Below, piece by piece: positions 1-9,380 of a stretch of DNA of 64,000 nucleotides. The notes under the pieces are model-generated. The model was not told the origin of the DNA. It saw only the letters and a list, made by a program, of their open reading frames with translations, and ran no database searches. The DNA comes from Mycoplana rhizolycopersici (lineage in GTDB: Bacteria > Pseudomonadota > Alphaproteobacteria > Rhizobiales > Rhizobiaceae): NCBI RefSeq assembly GCF_013378445.1, contig NZ_JABXYK010000010.1, positions 159,683-223,682 on the forward strand. The letters are read 5' to 3'. The position numbers and the translations under genes were made by a program. How positions within the stretch are numbered: the first letter of the stretch is position 1; every line of letters begins with the position of its first letter.

Positions 1-1194
1 GAACTCGTGCGCGCCGGGCGGGAGGAATATCTTGAAATCTACAAGCAGCTTGGCCTGTCGCTGGTTCGGACCGGAGCACTCGTTTGCGCCTGGAGCGAAC
101 TCGAAGCCGGTAAGCTCGAGGATATCGCGCGGCAGGGGCGCGAGAACGGGATTTCCGAACTCGGCCTGATGACCGCCGCGGCTGCCCGTGCCACCATGCC
201 GACGCTTTCGAATGGCCTGGTGGCGGCCCTCGAGGTCGAGGGCGAGCATATCATCGATCCCTGGTCGGCGCCCCTCGCCTATCTGACGCAGGCGCTGGCG
301 CTGGGCTGCGTGTTCTTGCGCGGCACGGAAGTGTTGCGAGGGGAGTTCGACGGGCGATGGAGGCTGGAAACGTCGGCGGGAATCCTGGAGGTCGGAGCGG
401 TTGTCAACGCCGCCGGCCTTTACGGCGACACGGTCGACAAACGATTGGGCCTTGCTCCCGAATTCGAGATCAAGCCGCGCAAGGGCCAGTTCGTCGTGCT
501 CGACAAGGCAGCGTTTCGGCATGTTCCGCGCATCGTCCTGCCGGTCCCGACCGAGATCACCAAGGGGATCGTCGTCTGCCCCACGGCCTTTGGCAATGTT
601 CTGATCGGTCCGACGGCGGAAGAGCAGGACGACCGCGTGCGGGCGACCGTGGAGACGCGGACACTGGAGGCGCTTCTGGTACGCGGTGCAGAGATCGTGC
701 CGGCACTTGCCGGCATTCCCGTTACCGCCGTCTATGCGGGCTTGCGACCCGCGACCGAGAAGAAGGCCTATCGCGTGATCGCGCGTCCGGAGAAGCGTGC
801 GATCACGCTTGGCGGCATTCGCTCGACGGGGCTGAGCGCTGCACTGGGACTGGCCCGGCATGCTCTGCAACTGCATGAAGGTTTCGGCGCCGCCTTCGCT
901 CCACCCTCCGCCCTGCCGGCGGTAAGCGTTCCGAACCTGACGGAAACCTGCCAGCGTGACTGGCAGCAGCCCGGGCATGGCGAAATCGTTTGCCATTGCG
1001 AACTTGTGACGCGGCGCGAGATCGAGGCTGCGCTGGCGAGCCCGGTTCCGCCGGGCGATTTCGGCGGCCTGAGACGGCGCACCCGCGCCGGAATGGGGCG
1101 CTGCCAGGGCTTCTACTGCAATGCGCGTCTCGCGGAGATGACAAGGGGCAGGCTGGCAACACCGCTGGCCGTGGACGAGGGACGAAAACCATGA
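1..1194 (+). CDS. GlpA-like FAD-dependent dehydrogenase with C-terminal [2Fe-2S] domain (5' truncated)
   Basis: The reading frame is open to the first base, so the N-terminus, including the expected FAD Rossmann motif, lies outside the window; 397 residues are visible. The body reads like a DAO/GlpA-type flavoprotein: a VNAAGLYGD motif, then KPRKGQFVVLD, and a late GLRPATE segment. The C-terminus carries a BFD-like iron-sulfur domain with CHC followed about 55 residues later by CQGFYC, four cysteines suited to a [2Fe-2S] cluster. Family members oxidise glycerol 3-phosphate or similar 2-hydroxy compounds. The stop overlaps the next start (ATGA), so the two flavoproteins are translationally coupled and probably form a complex. 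The substrate is not determined; the kinase two genes on suggests a phosphorylated polyol. Confidence 0.8.
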   Translation, partial: ELVRAGREEYLEIYKQLGLSLVRTGALVCAWSELEAGKLEDIARQGRENGISELGLMTAAAARATMPTLSNGLVAALEVEGEHIIDPWSAPLAYLTQALALGCVFLRGTEVLRGEFDGRWRLETSAGILEVGAVVNAAGLYGDTVDKRLGLAPEFEIKPRKGQFVVLDKAAFRHVPRIVLPVPTEITKGIVVCPTAFGNVLIGPTAEEQDDRVRATVETRTLEALLVRGAEIVPALAGIPVTAVYAGLRPATEKKAYRVIARPEKRAITLGGIRSTGLSAALGLARHALQLHEGFGAAFAPPSALPAVSVPNLTETCQRDWQQPGHGEIVCHCELVTRREIEAALASPVPPGDFGGLRRRTRAGMGRCQGFYCNARLAEMTRGRLATPLAVDEGRKP

Positions 1195-2414
1195 ACACAC
1201 CTGCAGATGTTCTGGTCGTCGGCGGCGGACCGGCAGGCGTTGCTGCCGCGCTGGAACTGCGCCGTCGCGGCGTGGAAAAAGTCGTCCTCCTCGAGCGCGA
1301 TTGCCATCTCGGAGGCGCGACGCGCCATTGCAGTCATTCGCCGTTCGGCATGCGGGAATTCGGCCGGGTCTATTTCGGTGCCGGCTATGGCCGCAGGCTG
1401 GAGCGCGAGGCGGAGCAGGCCGGGGTCGACGTTCGGTTCGGTCATTCCGTCGTCCGCCTCGGCGAAGACGGATCAGTGCTCGTCACCTCGCCTCAGGGTG
1501 TCGAAACCCTGCGCGCGCGCCGGATCATCGCCAGCACCGGGGCCCGCGAGCAGCCGCGCTCCGCACGGCTGATCTCGGGAGACCGGCCGATCGGCGTCGT
1601 GACGACCGGTACGCTCCAATCCTATGTCGCCTTTCACGGGTTGATGCCCTTCCGCCGCCCGGTCGTGGTCGGTTCGGAGCTCGTATCCCTGTCGGCGATA
1701 CTGACATGTCTGGCGCACGGCGCGCGTCCCGTCGCGATGCTCGAGCAGGGGTCGCATGCGCTGGCGCGGGCGCCGCTCACATGGCTTCCGTCGCTGACGG
1801 GCATTCCCTTTCTTCGCGGCGCCGAAATCGTGGACATTCGTGGCCGCGATCGGGTCGAGGCCGTCCAGATTCGCCATGCGGGCGAAATCAGGACGCTCGA
1901 ATGCGACGGCGTTCTGCTGACGGGACGTTTCACGCCGGAGGCCTCACTGTTCCTGCAGTCTGACACCGGCGTGGATGCGGGCAGCGCCGGACCAGCGGTT
2001 GATCAGGATGGCCGCTCTGCCAATCCGCTGCTTTTCGCCGGTGGCAATGTGTTGAGGGCGGTCGAAACGGGAGGATGGGCCTTTCGCGAGGGACGTTCGG
2101 TCGGCGCCGTCGTGGCGGCGGACCTGAAACGTGATCCAGCGGCGCCGGAGTTTATCCCCGTCACCTACGACGATCCGGTGAAGTTGACGGTTCCCAGTCT
2201 GCTGCGGCCCAGTCACCTGCGGGAGGGCGCTTTTTGGCATTTCCAGCTGCGGTTTCGCAGGCGTGCCGTGGGACGCCTGTCGCTGGAACTCGACGGACAG
2301 GCGATCTGGTCACGCCGCGGGCGCTGGCTGCCCGAGCGGCGCGTGCTCGCACCGCTGCCACCGCGCGCGCTGCTCGCCGCCCATGTCCATTTCCGCTTCC
2401 AGGAGGAGAGCTGA
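1191..2414 (+). CDS. NAD(P)/FAD-dependent oxidoreductase (pyridine nucleotide-disulfide type)
   Basis: This 407-residue protein begins with a dinucleotide-binding motif (VLVVGGGPAGVAAALEL). It has a second nucleotide-binding region near residues 155-175 and a late LLFAGGNVLRAVETGGWAF stretch typical of the FAD-binding C-terminus. It resembles the alpha subunits of HcnA/OoxA-type or GlpB-type dehydrogenases, which work with a GlpA/DAO-like partner. I chose the ATG at 1191 because it overlaps the preceding stop and places the Rossmann motif at residue 6. A longer open frame reaching 990 lies inside the upstream gene. It is followed without a gap by the kinase gene, whose ATG directly abuts this stop. 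It is probably the electron-transfer partner of the upstream dehydrogenase. Confidence 0.8.
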   Translation: MNTPADVLVVGGGPAGVAAALELRRRGVEKVVLLERDCHLGGATRHCSHSPFGMREFGRVYFGAGYGRRLEREAEQAGVDVRFGHSVVRLGEDGSVLVTSPQGVETLRARRIIASTGAREQPRSARLISGDRPIGVVTTGTLQSYVAFHGLMPFRRPVVVGSELVSLSAILTCLAHGARPVAMLEQGSHALARAPLTWLPSLTGIPFLRGAEIVDIRGRDRVEAVQIRHAGEIRTLECDGVLLTGRFTPEASLFLQSDTGVDAGSAGPAVDQDGRSANPLLFAGGNVLRAVETGGWAFREGRSVGAVVAADLKRDPAAPEFIPVTYDDPVKLTVPSLLRPSHLREGAFWHFQLRFRRRAVGRLSLELDGQAIWSRRGRWLPERRVLAPLPPRALLAAHVHFRFQEES

Positions 2415-3824
2415 ATGCGCGTCGCCGCCATCGATCAGGGGACCACGTCCACTCGATGCCTCGTCGTGGAGGACGGTGGGACGTGGCACGTCGCGGCAAG
2501 CAGGCGGCACGGGCAGCATCATCCTGCCCCGGGCTGGGTCGAGCACGACGCGGAAGAACTTCTCGCCAACGTCAAGGCCGTGCTGCAGGCGGCAGGCCGG
2601 GTCGATGGCATTGCGATTGCCAACCAGGGGGAAAGCTGCCTCGCCTGGGACGGTGAAACCGGAAAGCCACTTTCCCCGGTCATCGTCTGGCAGGACGGGC
2701 GGACTGCCGATGCCCTTGCAGCACTTGATCGGGCAGCCGAGCAGCGTTCCAAGGAAATCTCCGGGCTTCCGCTCGATTCCTATTTCTCCGCCAGCAAGCT
2801 CGCCTGGCTGCTGAAGAACATTCCATCCGTTGCCGAGGCGCAAGGCCGTGGCCGCCTGCGGCTCGGGACGACGGACGCCTTCTTCCTGGATCGGCTGACG
2901 GGAACCTTCGCAACCGATCTCGCGACCGCGTCGCGTACCGGACTGCTCGATCTGTCCACGGGCGGCTGGAGCAAGGAGATGTGCGCGCTTCATGGCGTGC
3001 CGATGGAATGCCTACCGCAGATCCGCCCAGTCGATGCCGGTTTCGGGGAAGTCGACGGCGTGCCGGTCAAGGTCTCGATCGTCGATCAGCAGGCGGCCCT
3101 CCATGGTCACGGCTGCCGCAAGTCCGGCGACTGCAAGATCACCTTCGGCACCGGTGCGTTTCTCCTGGCAGTATCGGGCAGCGATCGCCCGACCGCGGCC
3201 GACCTGCTGCCGACAGTCGCCTGGCAGCGGGCGGGGGAACGCCCGGTCTTCGCCATCGAGGGCGGTGTGTACGATGCCGGCTCAGCCGTAGAGTGGGTCG
3301 GCAGGCTCGGTCTGTACACCGATCCGGCCGAGCTCAATGCTTTTGAAGGACCGTCGGCGCTGAGCCGCGGCATCGTCTTCGTTCCAGCGCTTTCCGGACT
3401 GGCGGCGCCTTACTGGGATCGGCAGGCCGCGCCGCTTTTCATCGGCATGGACCAGGCGACCGACAAACGCGATCTCGTGCGCGCCGTCCTGGAAGGGATC
3501 GCGATGATGACGGCGAGCCTCCTTGAGGCGGCTTCCTCGGTCACCCCGCTCGGCTCCAGCATCTCAATAGACGGCGGGCTTTCGCAGAGCGACCATTTCG
3601 CAGCCTTCCTGGCGGCGGCAAGCAATCGCACGATCTGTGTCCCGCAGATGCACGAACTGACGGCGTTGGGCCTGGCTGAACTTTGCGGTATCGACGTCAA
3701 GGCGGCGCGTGCCACAGCCACGACCTTTGCGCCCGACGGCTCGGTGGGCGCACAAGAGCATGCGCGATATGCCGACGCCGTTACGCGGTCGAGAGGCTGG
3801 AGGCAGGGCCATCCTGCCTCCTGA
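2415..3824 (+). CDS. FGGY-family carbohydrate kinase, glycerol-kinase-like
   Basis: This 469-residue protein starts with the FGGY/ASKHA phosphate-binding motif AIDQGTTSTR. It also has ANQGES and WQDGRT (substrate-side loops of glycerol kinases), FVPALSGLAAPYWD, and the C-terminal ISIDGGLSQSDHF nucleotide-binding motif. Glycerol kinases phosphorylate glycerol at C3 using ATP; related kinases act on erythritol, xylulose and other polyols. The sequence is somewhat shorter than typical GlpK (about 500) and departs from its consensus at several loops, so another polyol is possible. The start codon directly follows the previous stop, with AGGAGGAGAG just upstream as ribosome-binding site. Together with the two flavoproteins it suggests phosphorylation followed by oxidation of a small polyol. 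Confidence 0.85.
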   Translation: MRVAAIDQGTTSTRCLVVEDGGTWHVAASRRHGQHHPAPGWVEHDAEELLANVKAVLQAAGRVDGIAIANQGESCLAWDGETGKPLSPVIVWQDGRTADALAALDRAAEQRSKEISGLPLDSYFSASKLAWLLKNIPSVAEAQGRGRLRLGTTDAFFLDRLTGTFATDLATASRTGLLDLSTGGWSKEMCALHGVPMECLPQIRPVDAGFGEVDGVPVKVSIVDQQAALHGHGCRKSGDCKITFGTGAFLLAVSGSDRPTAADLLPTVAWQRAGERPVFAIEGGVYDAGSAVEWVGRLGLYTDPAELNAFEGPSALSRGIVFVPALSGLAAPYWDRQAAPLFIGMDQATDKRDLVRAVLEGIAMMTASLLEAASSVTPLGSSISIDGGLSQSDHFAAFLAAASNRTICVPQMHELTALGLAELCGIDVKAARATATTFAPDGSVGAQEHARYADAVTRSRGWRQGHPAS

Positions 3825-3946
3825 AGCTGCAGGGCGCGCCGTTTGCCTTGAAGGCAGCGCGCTACGGGTATCACTCGATCCCGCTGACGAGGGGCGCCGC
3901 CTGAAGCGGCGACCATCCACGCTTAACGCCAGCCGGGGTCGGCTTT

Positions 3947-4975
3947 CTATCGCGCGCCCCAGGTATCGGTCAGGCGGTAGCCTTCCGGCCAGGGGTCGCT
4001 GGGATCGAGCATGTGCTGATGGGTGCCGGTGATCCAGGCGCGGCCGGATATCTCCGGCAACACGGCCGGGCGGTCGCCAACGGTGGCCGTGCCGAGGATG
4101 CGGCCGGAGAAGGTCGAGCCGATCAGCGAAACCGCTGTCAGTCGATCTTCGAGACCCATCTGCCCGCGGGCGTGCAGCACCGCCATTCGCGCCGAAAGCG
4201 CAGTCCCGGTGGGTGACCGGTCGACCTTGCCGGGCTGGATGGCAACGGCCGCACCCGCGCGCAGCCCTTCTGCCGTGCGTTCCACCGGACCGGCGAAGAG
4301 GCAGAAGGAGAAGTGCTTCCAGTCCGGATTTTCGGGATGGTGGAAGCCGAGTGCGGCATTGGCCGCGTTCGTGATCCGCACACCGAGCCGGGCAATGTCG
4401 TGCGCTTCGTCAGGCTTCAGGGCGAAGCCCATGCTGGCGGCATCGACAATGACGAAGCTGTCACCGCCATAGGCGGTATCGACGGTGAGCGTGCCCAGGC
4501 CTTCTACCTCGAGCTTGGCGTCGAGCCGTTCGGCAAAGCTTGGCAGGTTCTGCACGAAGATGCGCTCCGCCTTGCCATCCTTGCATTCGGCCCGCACGCG
4601 TACAAGGCCGCCGGGCGCTTCGAGCGTGATCTCCGTCACGGGTTCCTGCATTGGCAGGATGCCGCTGTCGAGAAGCACGGTCGATACGCAGATCGAGTTG
4701 GAGCCGGACATCGGCGGCGTGTCCTCGGGCTCCATGATGATGAAGGCGGCATCCGCCTCCGGATGCTTTGGCGGCACCAGAAGGTTGACGTGGCGGAACA
4801 CGCCGCCACGCGGCTCGTTCAGGACGAAATTGCGCAGCGTCTGGTCGCGCGCGATCCAGCGGCTCTGTTCCCAGATCGTGTCGCCGGGCGGCGGGGCAAC
4901 GCCGCCGACGATGACGTCGCCGACTTCGCCTTCCGCATGAGCGGAAACGACGTGAATGGTCTTGCTGCTGCGCAT
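3947..4975 (-). CDS. Proline racemase superfamily protein with Ser/Thr catalytic pair (3-hydroxyproline dehydratase/epimerase candidate)
   Basis: This 342-residue protein has the duplicated fold of the proline racemase/hydroxyproline epimerase/trans-3-hydroxyproline dehydratase family. The first catalytic loop reads [13 protein letters not shown], with Ser where racemases carry Cys. The second reads [12 protein letters not shown], with Thr where racemases and epimerases carry Cys. Cys/Cys enzymes racemise or epimerise and Cys/Thr enzymes dehydrate trans-3-hydroxy-L-proline; this protein has neither Cys. It is the last gene of the minus-strand cluster, 10 bases after the aconitase-X gene, so a role in 3-hydroxyproline conversion is reasonable. 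Whether it epimerises or dehydrates cannot be decided from sequence. Confidence 0.75.
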   Translation of the reverse strand: MRSSKTIHVVSAHAEGEVGDVIVGGVAPPPGDTIWEQSRWIARDQTLRNFVLNEPRGGVFRHVNLLVPPKHPEADAAFIIMEPEDTPPMSGSNSICVSTVLLDSGILPMQEPVTEITLEAPGGLVRVRAECKDGKAERIFVQNLPSFAERLDAKLEVEGLGTLTVDTAYGGDSFVIVDAASMGFALKPDEAHDIARLGVRITNAANAALGFHHPENPDWKHFSFCLFAGPVERTAEGLRAGAAVAIQPGKVDRSPTGTALSARMAVLHARGQMGLEDRLTAVSLIGSTFSGRILGTATVGDRPAVLPEISGRAWITGTHQHMLDPSDPWPEGYRLTDTWGAR

Positions 4976-4985
4976 TTCTATCTCC

Positions 4986-6677
4986 TCAGGAAAGCCAAGC
5001 CGGAAGCCTGGCCGGAACGCGGCCGGTCAGTGCGGCGGTAACGCAATCGGCAAGGCTGCCGAACCGGATCGCACGTCCCGAAAGGCCCGGACCGTAGTGG
5101 GCATACTTGCCGGAATTCGTCATCACGGCGCGCGTCTGCGTGGGGAAGACGGGCTCGGAGATCGAGCACCAGCAGAGATCGGGCAAGACCTGGACGCCGG
5201 ATGCGGCAAGCCGGCCGAGCGTGCCATCCTGCTCGGCCTTTGCGATCACGTCGTTGCCGGCCGTCACGATCACGGCGACGTCTTCGGCGCGCCGGCGCCC
5301 GGCGAGACAATCCGCAAGGTCACGACATTCTTCGAGCGAGGCATGCGGGCTGCCGATCGCAACGAGTTCGACCTGATCCGGCCCTTCGTTCAGAAGCGCC
5401 CAGGCGGATGCCATGTCCGCGCGGGTGATGCTGACGCGGTCGGCATCTTCGGCGGCACTTCCTTCCGCTTCCGGGGTAACGCCTTCGATATGCAGCATGG
5501 GGGCTGCCGATGTCGTGCCGAAGGCAGCGCAAAGAGCCTTGAGGTCGTCACGTGAGGGACGTCCCGCCGACAGGCCCCGAAGCAGGGGAATGCGATCCGG
5601 CGCCGCCCGCCCGGCGAGATAGCCGACCAGCGGCCAGAATGCGTCGTCGGCATCTTCCGGCAGTTCCACGTCGATCACACGCCGGGCCTTGCGATGGCGG
5701 TCCAGATAGACGCCGGACAATGGCGCCCGCCCCGTCAGCGCAATGCACAGGTCGAGAAAATCCGGGTGCTTCGCCGTGCGCGCGCCGAGTACGGTATTGG
5801 CGAAGATCACGGCGTTGGACTCGGCCCAGGCAATGGCTTCGCCGGCCCGCGGGGCACTGTCGAGCAGGTAGGGAGAACAGGTGAAGGTCGGGCGACAGCC
5901 CATGCGGACATAGGCATCGGCCAGCCGTGCCGCGGGATCGCCGAAGCCGAACGGGACGCCCTGAGCTTGCCAGTTTGCCCGATCGACCGAGATTGCATTC
6001 ATCGTCGTTGGAACGCGCACGCGCGCGCCGAGGTCGGCCATCTTTTCGGCGAAGGTCAGGTTGGCGGGGCTTGCATAGATGCATCCGTCGATGTGGCCCT
6101 GCGTCACGTCGATCAGCCCGGCTGCCCCCTGCTGGGCCGCCATGGCGCAGATGATCCGCATCGCCTGGCGCACTGCGACGCCCTCTCCGCCCTCGAGCAT
6201 CGACCGGTCGGAATCGCTGAGGTCAAGTGCCGCAGTCGCAGGAGGCTCTACCGGAATAACCAGCCCCTCGCTCTCGATGGCCGTGGCGCCGACGCGCGCA
6301 GTCCGTGCCTGAGACAGTGCTGCAAATGCCTCCGGTGAAAGCCGCAGGACCGGGATCGCCCGGTCGAACATCTCCGCCGCGATCAGTGCGCCGAGCGTGA
6401 GCACGTCCTCGGCTTCCGAAAACACCAGTGCCGCGGGCGACCTGCCGGTCAGGATGAGGTCGAGCAGCACGCCGGAGCCGGTGCAGGAGCCGCGGCTCGA
6501 CGGCATCAGGAGAATGCTGCCGGTTAGACAGACCCCGTGCAGCGGATGATGCACGTCGATCACCGCGCCCGTTGCCGGATCGACGCCACCCCAGAAGCTC
6601 AGCGCTTCCTGTGTGCTGATCACCTCTCCTTCGGCCGTGCCGGGGAGAATGCTGCGGGCGGATCCGGAATGGCTCAT
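4986..6677 (-). CDS. Fused aconitase-X family dehydratase, probable cis-3-hydroxy-L-proline dehydratase
   Basis: This 563-residue protein joins the small swivel domain (about residues 12-140, with [18 protein letters not shown]) to the large aconitase-X catalytic domain (about 150-560) in one chain. Cysteines suited to an iron-sulfur cluster lie in [20 protein letters not shown] and DLCWCS. AcnX proteins of this kind dehydrate cis-3-hydroxy-L-proline to delta-1-pyrroline-2-carboxylate; archaeal relatives with split subunits act on phosphomevalonate. Its neighbours here (racemase-fold protein, DadA-type flavoenzyme, Ldh-family imine reductase) support the hydroxyproline assignment. No clear Shine-Dalgarno precedes the ATG at 6677, and 63 bases separate it from the upstream gene. 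Confidence 0.8.
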   Translation of the reverse strand: MSHSGSARSILPGTAEGEVISTQEALSFWGGVDPATGAVIDVHHPLHGVCLTGSILLMPSSRGSCTGSGVLLDLILTGRSPAALVFSEAEDVLTLGALIAAEMFDRAIPVLRLSPEAFAALSQARTARVGATAIESEGLVIPVEPPATAALDLSDSDRSMLEGGEGVAVRQAMRIICAMAAQQGAAGLIDVTQGHIDGCIYASPANLTFAEKMADLGARVRVPTTMNAISVDRANWQAQGVPFGFGDPAARLADAYVRMGCRPTFTCSPYLLDSAPRAGEAIAWAESNAVIFANTVLGARTAKHPDFLDLCIALTGRAPLSGVYLDRHRKARRVIDVELPEDADDAFWPLVGYLAGRAAPDRIPLLRGLSAGRPSRDDLKALCAAFGTTSAAPMLHIEGVTPEAEGSAAEDADRVSITRADMASAWALLNEGPDQVELVAIGSPHASLEECRDLADCLAGRRRAEDVAVIVTAGNDVIAKAEQDGTLGRLAASGVQVLPDLCWCSISEPVFPTQTRAVMTNSGKYAHYGPGLSGRAIRFGSLADCVTAALTGRVPARLPAWLS

Positions 6678-6740
6678 GTCAGTCGACCTTGCTGGAGTTG
6701 ACGCTTTGGCCGTGGGTTGGCCCCAGTCGCATCGCCTCCC

Positions 6741-7994
6741 TCAGAAGCGTTGCGGGGAGAACGGCGATACCTCGATGGCGGGATTGCGACCCGTCAGCAG
6801 GTCTGCGACCAGACGGGCGGTTCCCGCCGATTGCGTGAGGCCGAGATGGCCGTGGCCGAAGGCATAGATGACCCTTTGTGTCGCACGGGCGCGTCCGATC
6901 GCCGGCAGGCTGTCGGGCAAGGACGGACGAAAACCCATCCACTGGACGCCGCCCTGCGGCTTCAGCCCGGGCAGGAAAGCCTGCGCCTTGGTCAGCATCG
7001 CCTCGGACCTGCGGAAGTTCGGCGGCAACTTCAACCCGCCGAGCTCCACTGCACCGCCCACCCGGATCCCGGTCGAGAGGCGGCTGACCACGAAACCGTG
7101 GCCACCGAAGGTGACCTGGGTACGAAGATCGAAGGCCTCCGCCGGAAGCGTGGTGTTATAGCCGCGCTCGGTTTCGAGCGGAACGATATCGCCGATGGTG
7201 CGGGCGATCCGGTGCGAGAACGCGCCGGCGGCAAGCACGACGTTTGCGGCGCGCAGGAGCCGCCCATCCGCCGTCGTCACTTCGACGCCGCCGCCGACAG
7301 GCTGCAAGGCCGCCACTTCGGCCCGCTCGATCATGCCGCCGCTGGCCTGGAAATGATCCGCCAGCGCAAGGGTATAAAGCTTGGGATCGGCGATGGAGTA
7401 CCAACCTGGGGTGAAGGTGCCGTGCGTGAAGCGCGGCGCGATGCCCGGCTGGATCTCCGCCATGCCCAAAGCGTCGAGGTGATGGAACTCGATACCGTGG
7501 GCGGCGCGGGCCTTCCATCCCGGAAGGGAAGCCTTGAACTCGCCTTCTCCTTCATAGACCTGAAGGTTGCCGTTCTTCTGCAGCATCTTCACCGTTCCGG
7601 TCTGCGCCAGGAACGGCTCCAGCTCGGACCTGGACAGATCCATCAGCGTGGTCTGTGCCGTCGTCGACTGGGCGACGCGCCGCGGCGAGCAGGCCCGCCA
7701 GAAGCGGAACATCCAGGGCGCGATCTGCAGGGCATAGGCCGGCGGCACCGTCAGCGGACCGAGCGGATCGAGCAACCACTTCGGCGCCTTCTTCAGGATG
7801 CCGGGCGATGCCAGCGGCAGGATGTCGGTGAAGGCAAAGGCACCGGCATTGCCGGCCGATGCGCCCGCGGCCGGCCCCTCCCGGTCGACAACGACGACCG
7901 TCAGGCCGCGTGCTTGCGCCGCGATCGCCGCGGAAAGCCCCACGACGCCGGCCCCGATGACGATGACATCGGTCTGAGCCTGCTCTTTCATCAT
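6741..7994 (-). CDS. DadA-type FAD-dependent oxidoreductase, probable D-hydroxyproline (D-amino acid) dehydrogenase
   Basis: This 417-residue flavoprotein has an N-terminal FAD motif (VIVIGAGVVGLSAAIAA) and the second conserved block VVVVDREGPAAGASAGNAGAF typical of DadA-like D-amino-acid dehydrogenases. The late IYAFGHGHLGLTQSAGTA segment is the usual C-terminal FAD contact. In rhizobial and pseudomonad hydroxyproline clusters a member of this family oxidises cis-4-hydroxy-D-proline to delta-1-pyrroline-4-hydroxy-2-carboxylate at the membrane. The product would feed the DapA-family deaminase at 13.9 kb. It lies 4 bases after the ABC ATPase gene, in one operon with the transporter. Two ATG codons in a row (MM) start the protein. 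Confidence 0.8.
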   Translation of the reverse strand: MMKEQAQTDVIVIGAGVVGLSAAIAAQARGLTVVVVDREGPAAGASAGNAGAFAFTDILPLASPGILKKAPKWLLDPLGPLTVPPAYALQIAPWMFRFWRACSPRRVAQSTTAQTTLMDLSRSELEPFLAQTGTVKMLQKNGNLQVYEGEGEFKASLPGWKARAAHGIEFHHLDALGMAEIQPGIAPRFTHGTFTPGWYSIADPKLYTLALADHFQASGGMIERAEVAALQPVGGGVEVTTADGRLLRAANVVLAAGAFSHRIARTIGDIVPLETERGYNTTLPAEAFDLRTQVTFGGHGFVVSRLSTGIRVGGAVELGGLKLPPNFRRSEAMLTKAQAFLPGLKPQGGVQWMGFRPSLPDSLPAIGRARATQRVIYAFGHGHLGLTQSAGTARLVADLLTGRNPAIEVSPFSPQRF

Positions 7995-7998
7995 GCCC

Positions 7999-8721
7999 TC
8001 AGTGCGTTGCAGCCAGGAACTTCTTCGTTTCGGGATGCTGCGGCGCGTCGAAGAGCTGTTCGGGCGCTGCGATCTCGGCCATGATGCCCTGATGGAAGAA
8101 GGCGACCCGGTCGGAGACCTCGCGGGCGAACTTCATCTCGTGGGTGACGCAGATCATCGTCATGCCTTCCGATGCCAGCATCCGCAGCGTGTCGAGCACC
8201 TCGCCGACGAGCATCGGGTCGAGCGCGGAGGTGACCTCGTCGAACAGCATGTATTCCGGCGACATGGCAAGCGCGCGGGCGATCGCCATACGCTGCTGCT
8301 GGCCGCCGGACATGCGGTTCGGATAGACCGAGAGCTTCTCGGCGAGGCCGACATGCGTCAGCTGCTTGACCGCGATTTCCTCGGCCTCGGCCTTGGAAAG
8401 GCCGAGCACCTTGCGCGGGGCGAGCATGACGTTTTCGAGCACGGTCAGGTGCGGGAAGGCGTTCCACTGCTGGAACACGATGCCGATCTTGCGCCTAAGC
8501 TTGTTGAGGTCGGTGCCCCGGGCATGGACATCGGTGCCGTCGACGACGATGCGGCCGGAATCGATCGGCTCCAGTCCGTTGATGCAGGTGAGCAGCGTCG
8601 ACTTGCCCGAACCTGAACCGCCGATGACGGTAAGCACCTCGCCCTTGTCGACGGTGAGGTTGATTCCCTTGAGAACCTTCAACTCGCCGAAGGATTTGTG
8701 AACGTTTTCAATCTCAATCAT
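7999..8721 (-). CDS. Polar amino-acid ABC transporter ATP-binding protein
   Basis: This 240-residue ATPase of the GlnQ/HisP type has Walker A GGSGSGKST, the signature MSGGQQQR, Walker B YMLFDEVTSALDP and a switch histidine in CVTHEM. It energises the two permeases encoded immediately upstream. The ATG at 8719-8721 overlaps the preceding permease stop by 8 bases; a longer frame upstream is possible, but the MIEIENVHKSFG start fits the family. The transporter is placed between the semialdehyde dehydrogenase and the hydroxyproline flavoenzyme, so hydroxyproline or a related imino acid is the likely cargo. Rhizobial hydroxyproline clusters are known to carry an ABC transporter of this class. Confidence 0.9.
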   Translation of the reverse strand: MIEIENVHKSFGELKVLKGINLTVDKGEVLTVIGGSGSGKSTLLTCINGLEPIDSGRIVVDGTDVHARGTDLNKLRRKIGIVFQQWNAFPHLTVLENVMLAPRKVLGLSKAEAEEIAVKQLTHVGLAEKLSVYPNRMSGGQQQRMAIARALAMSPEYMLFDEVTSALDPMLVGEVLDTLRMLASEGMTMICVTHEMKFAREVSDRVAFFHQGIMAEIAAPEQLFDAPQHPETKKFLAATH

Positions 8722-9367
8722 TGGGGGACCACCGTTTTTCGAGATACCCGCCAAGCCGGGCGATGGGGAAGCTGATGATGAAGTAGATGGCGCCGCAGAT
8801 CAGCAGGATGAACAGCGGCTCCTGCAGGCGGGTAACCAGGATCTGCGAGGCACGCAGCAGCTCGATGAGGCCGAGCCAGAGCACGAGCGCTGAATCCTTC
8901 ATGACGCCGAGCGTCAGGCCGATCCAGGAAGGCAGCGAGACGCGCGTGGCGAGCGGTGCCACGATATAGCGCATGTCCTGCCACCAGGTCATGCCCAGCG
9001 AGCGCGCCGCACGCCGCGTCGTGGGAGGCACGGCGCCGATGCCGCCGCGCACGATCTCGGTGCAGTAGGCCGCAGTATAGAGCGAAAGCACCACGCAGGA
9101 GGTCGTAAACGGCGGCCAGCCGAGCTTCATGATCGACTGCAGCGCATTGCCGAGCACCAGCTGGATCAGCAGCGGCACGGAGCGGAACACGTCGAGCGCA
9201 AACGTCAGCGGTGCCGACCAGTACGGTCCGCACTGGACGCGGATCAGCCCGAAGACGATCCCGAGCACGGTGCCCGCGGCCACGGACACGGCGGTGACCA
9301 TCAGCGTCATCCCTGCGCCTTGCGCGAGGAAGACGAGGTCATTCCAGGTGAGGGCGGTGTTGAACAT
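8714..9367 (-). CDS. Polar amino-acid ABC transporter permease (HisM/GlnP type)
   Basis: This 217-residue integral membrane protein belongs to the His/Glu/Gln/Arg permease family. It has several hydrophobic segments and the EAA-type loop ARSLGMTWWQDMRYIVAPLA near residues 130-150, which docks onto the ATPase. It pairs with the homologous permease at 9.4-10.0 kb; both begin with MFN. Its last codons overlap the ATPase start (AATGATTGA), giving translational coupling. It is predicted to form the heterodimeric channel for an imino acid, most likely hydroxyproline judging by the flanking enzymes. Confidence 0.9.
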   Translation of the reverse strand: MFNTALTWNDLVFLAQGAGMTLMVTAVSVAAGTVLGIVFGLIRVQCGPYWSAPLTFALDVFRSVPLLIQLVLGNALQSIMKLGWPPFTTSCVVLSLYTAAYCTEIVRGGIGAVPPTTRRAARSLGMTWWQDMRYIVAPLATRVSLPSWIGLTLGVMKDSALVLWLGLIELLRASQILVTRLQEPLFILLICGAIYFIISFPIARLGGYLEKRWSPND

Positions 9368-9380
9368 CTCTCACCTCTCC

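Noticed and set aside
990..1190. N-terminal extension of the second flavoprotein upstream of 1191
   Set aside because: It lies inside the preceding gene in another frame; the ATG at 1191 overlaps the stop and starts right before the FAD motif.
6717..8084. Long plus-strand frame opposite the DadA-type gene
   Set aside because: Composition is Arg/Gly/His-rich shadow coding typical of high-GC DNA, with no motif, and the opposite strand has a clear flavoenzyme.
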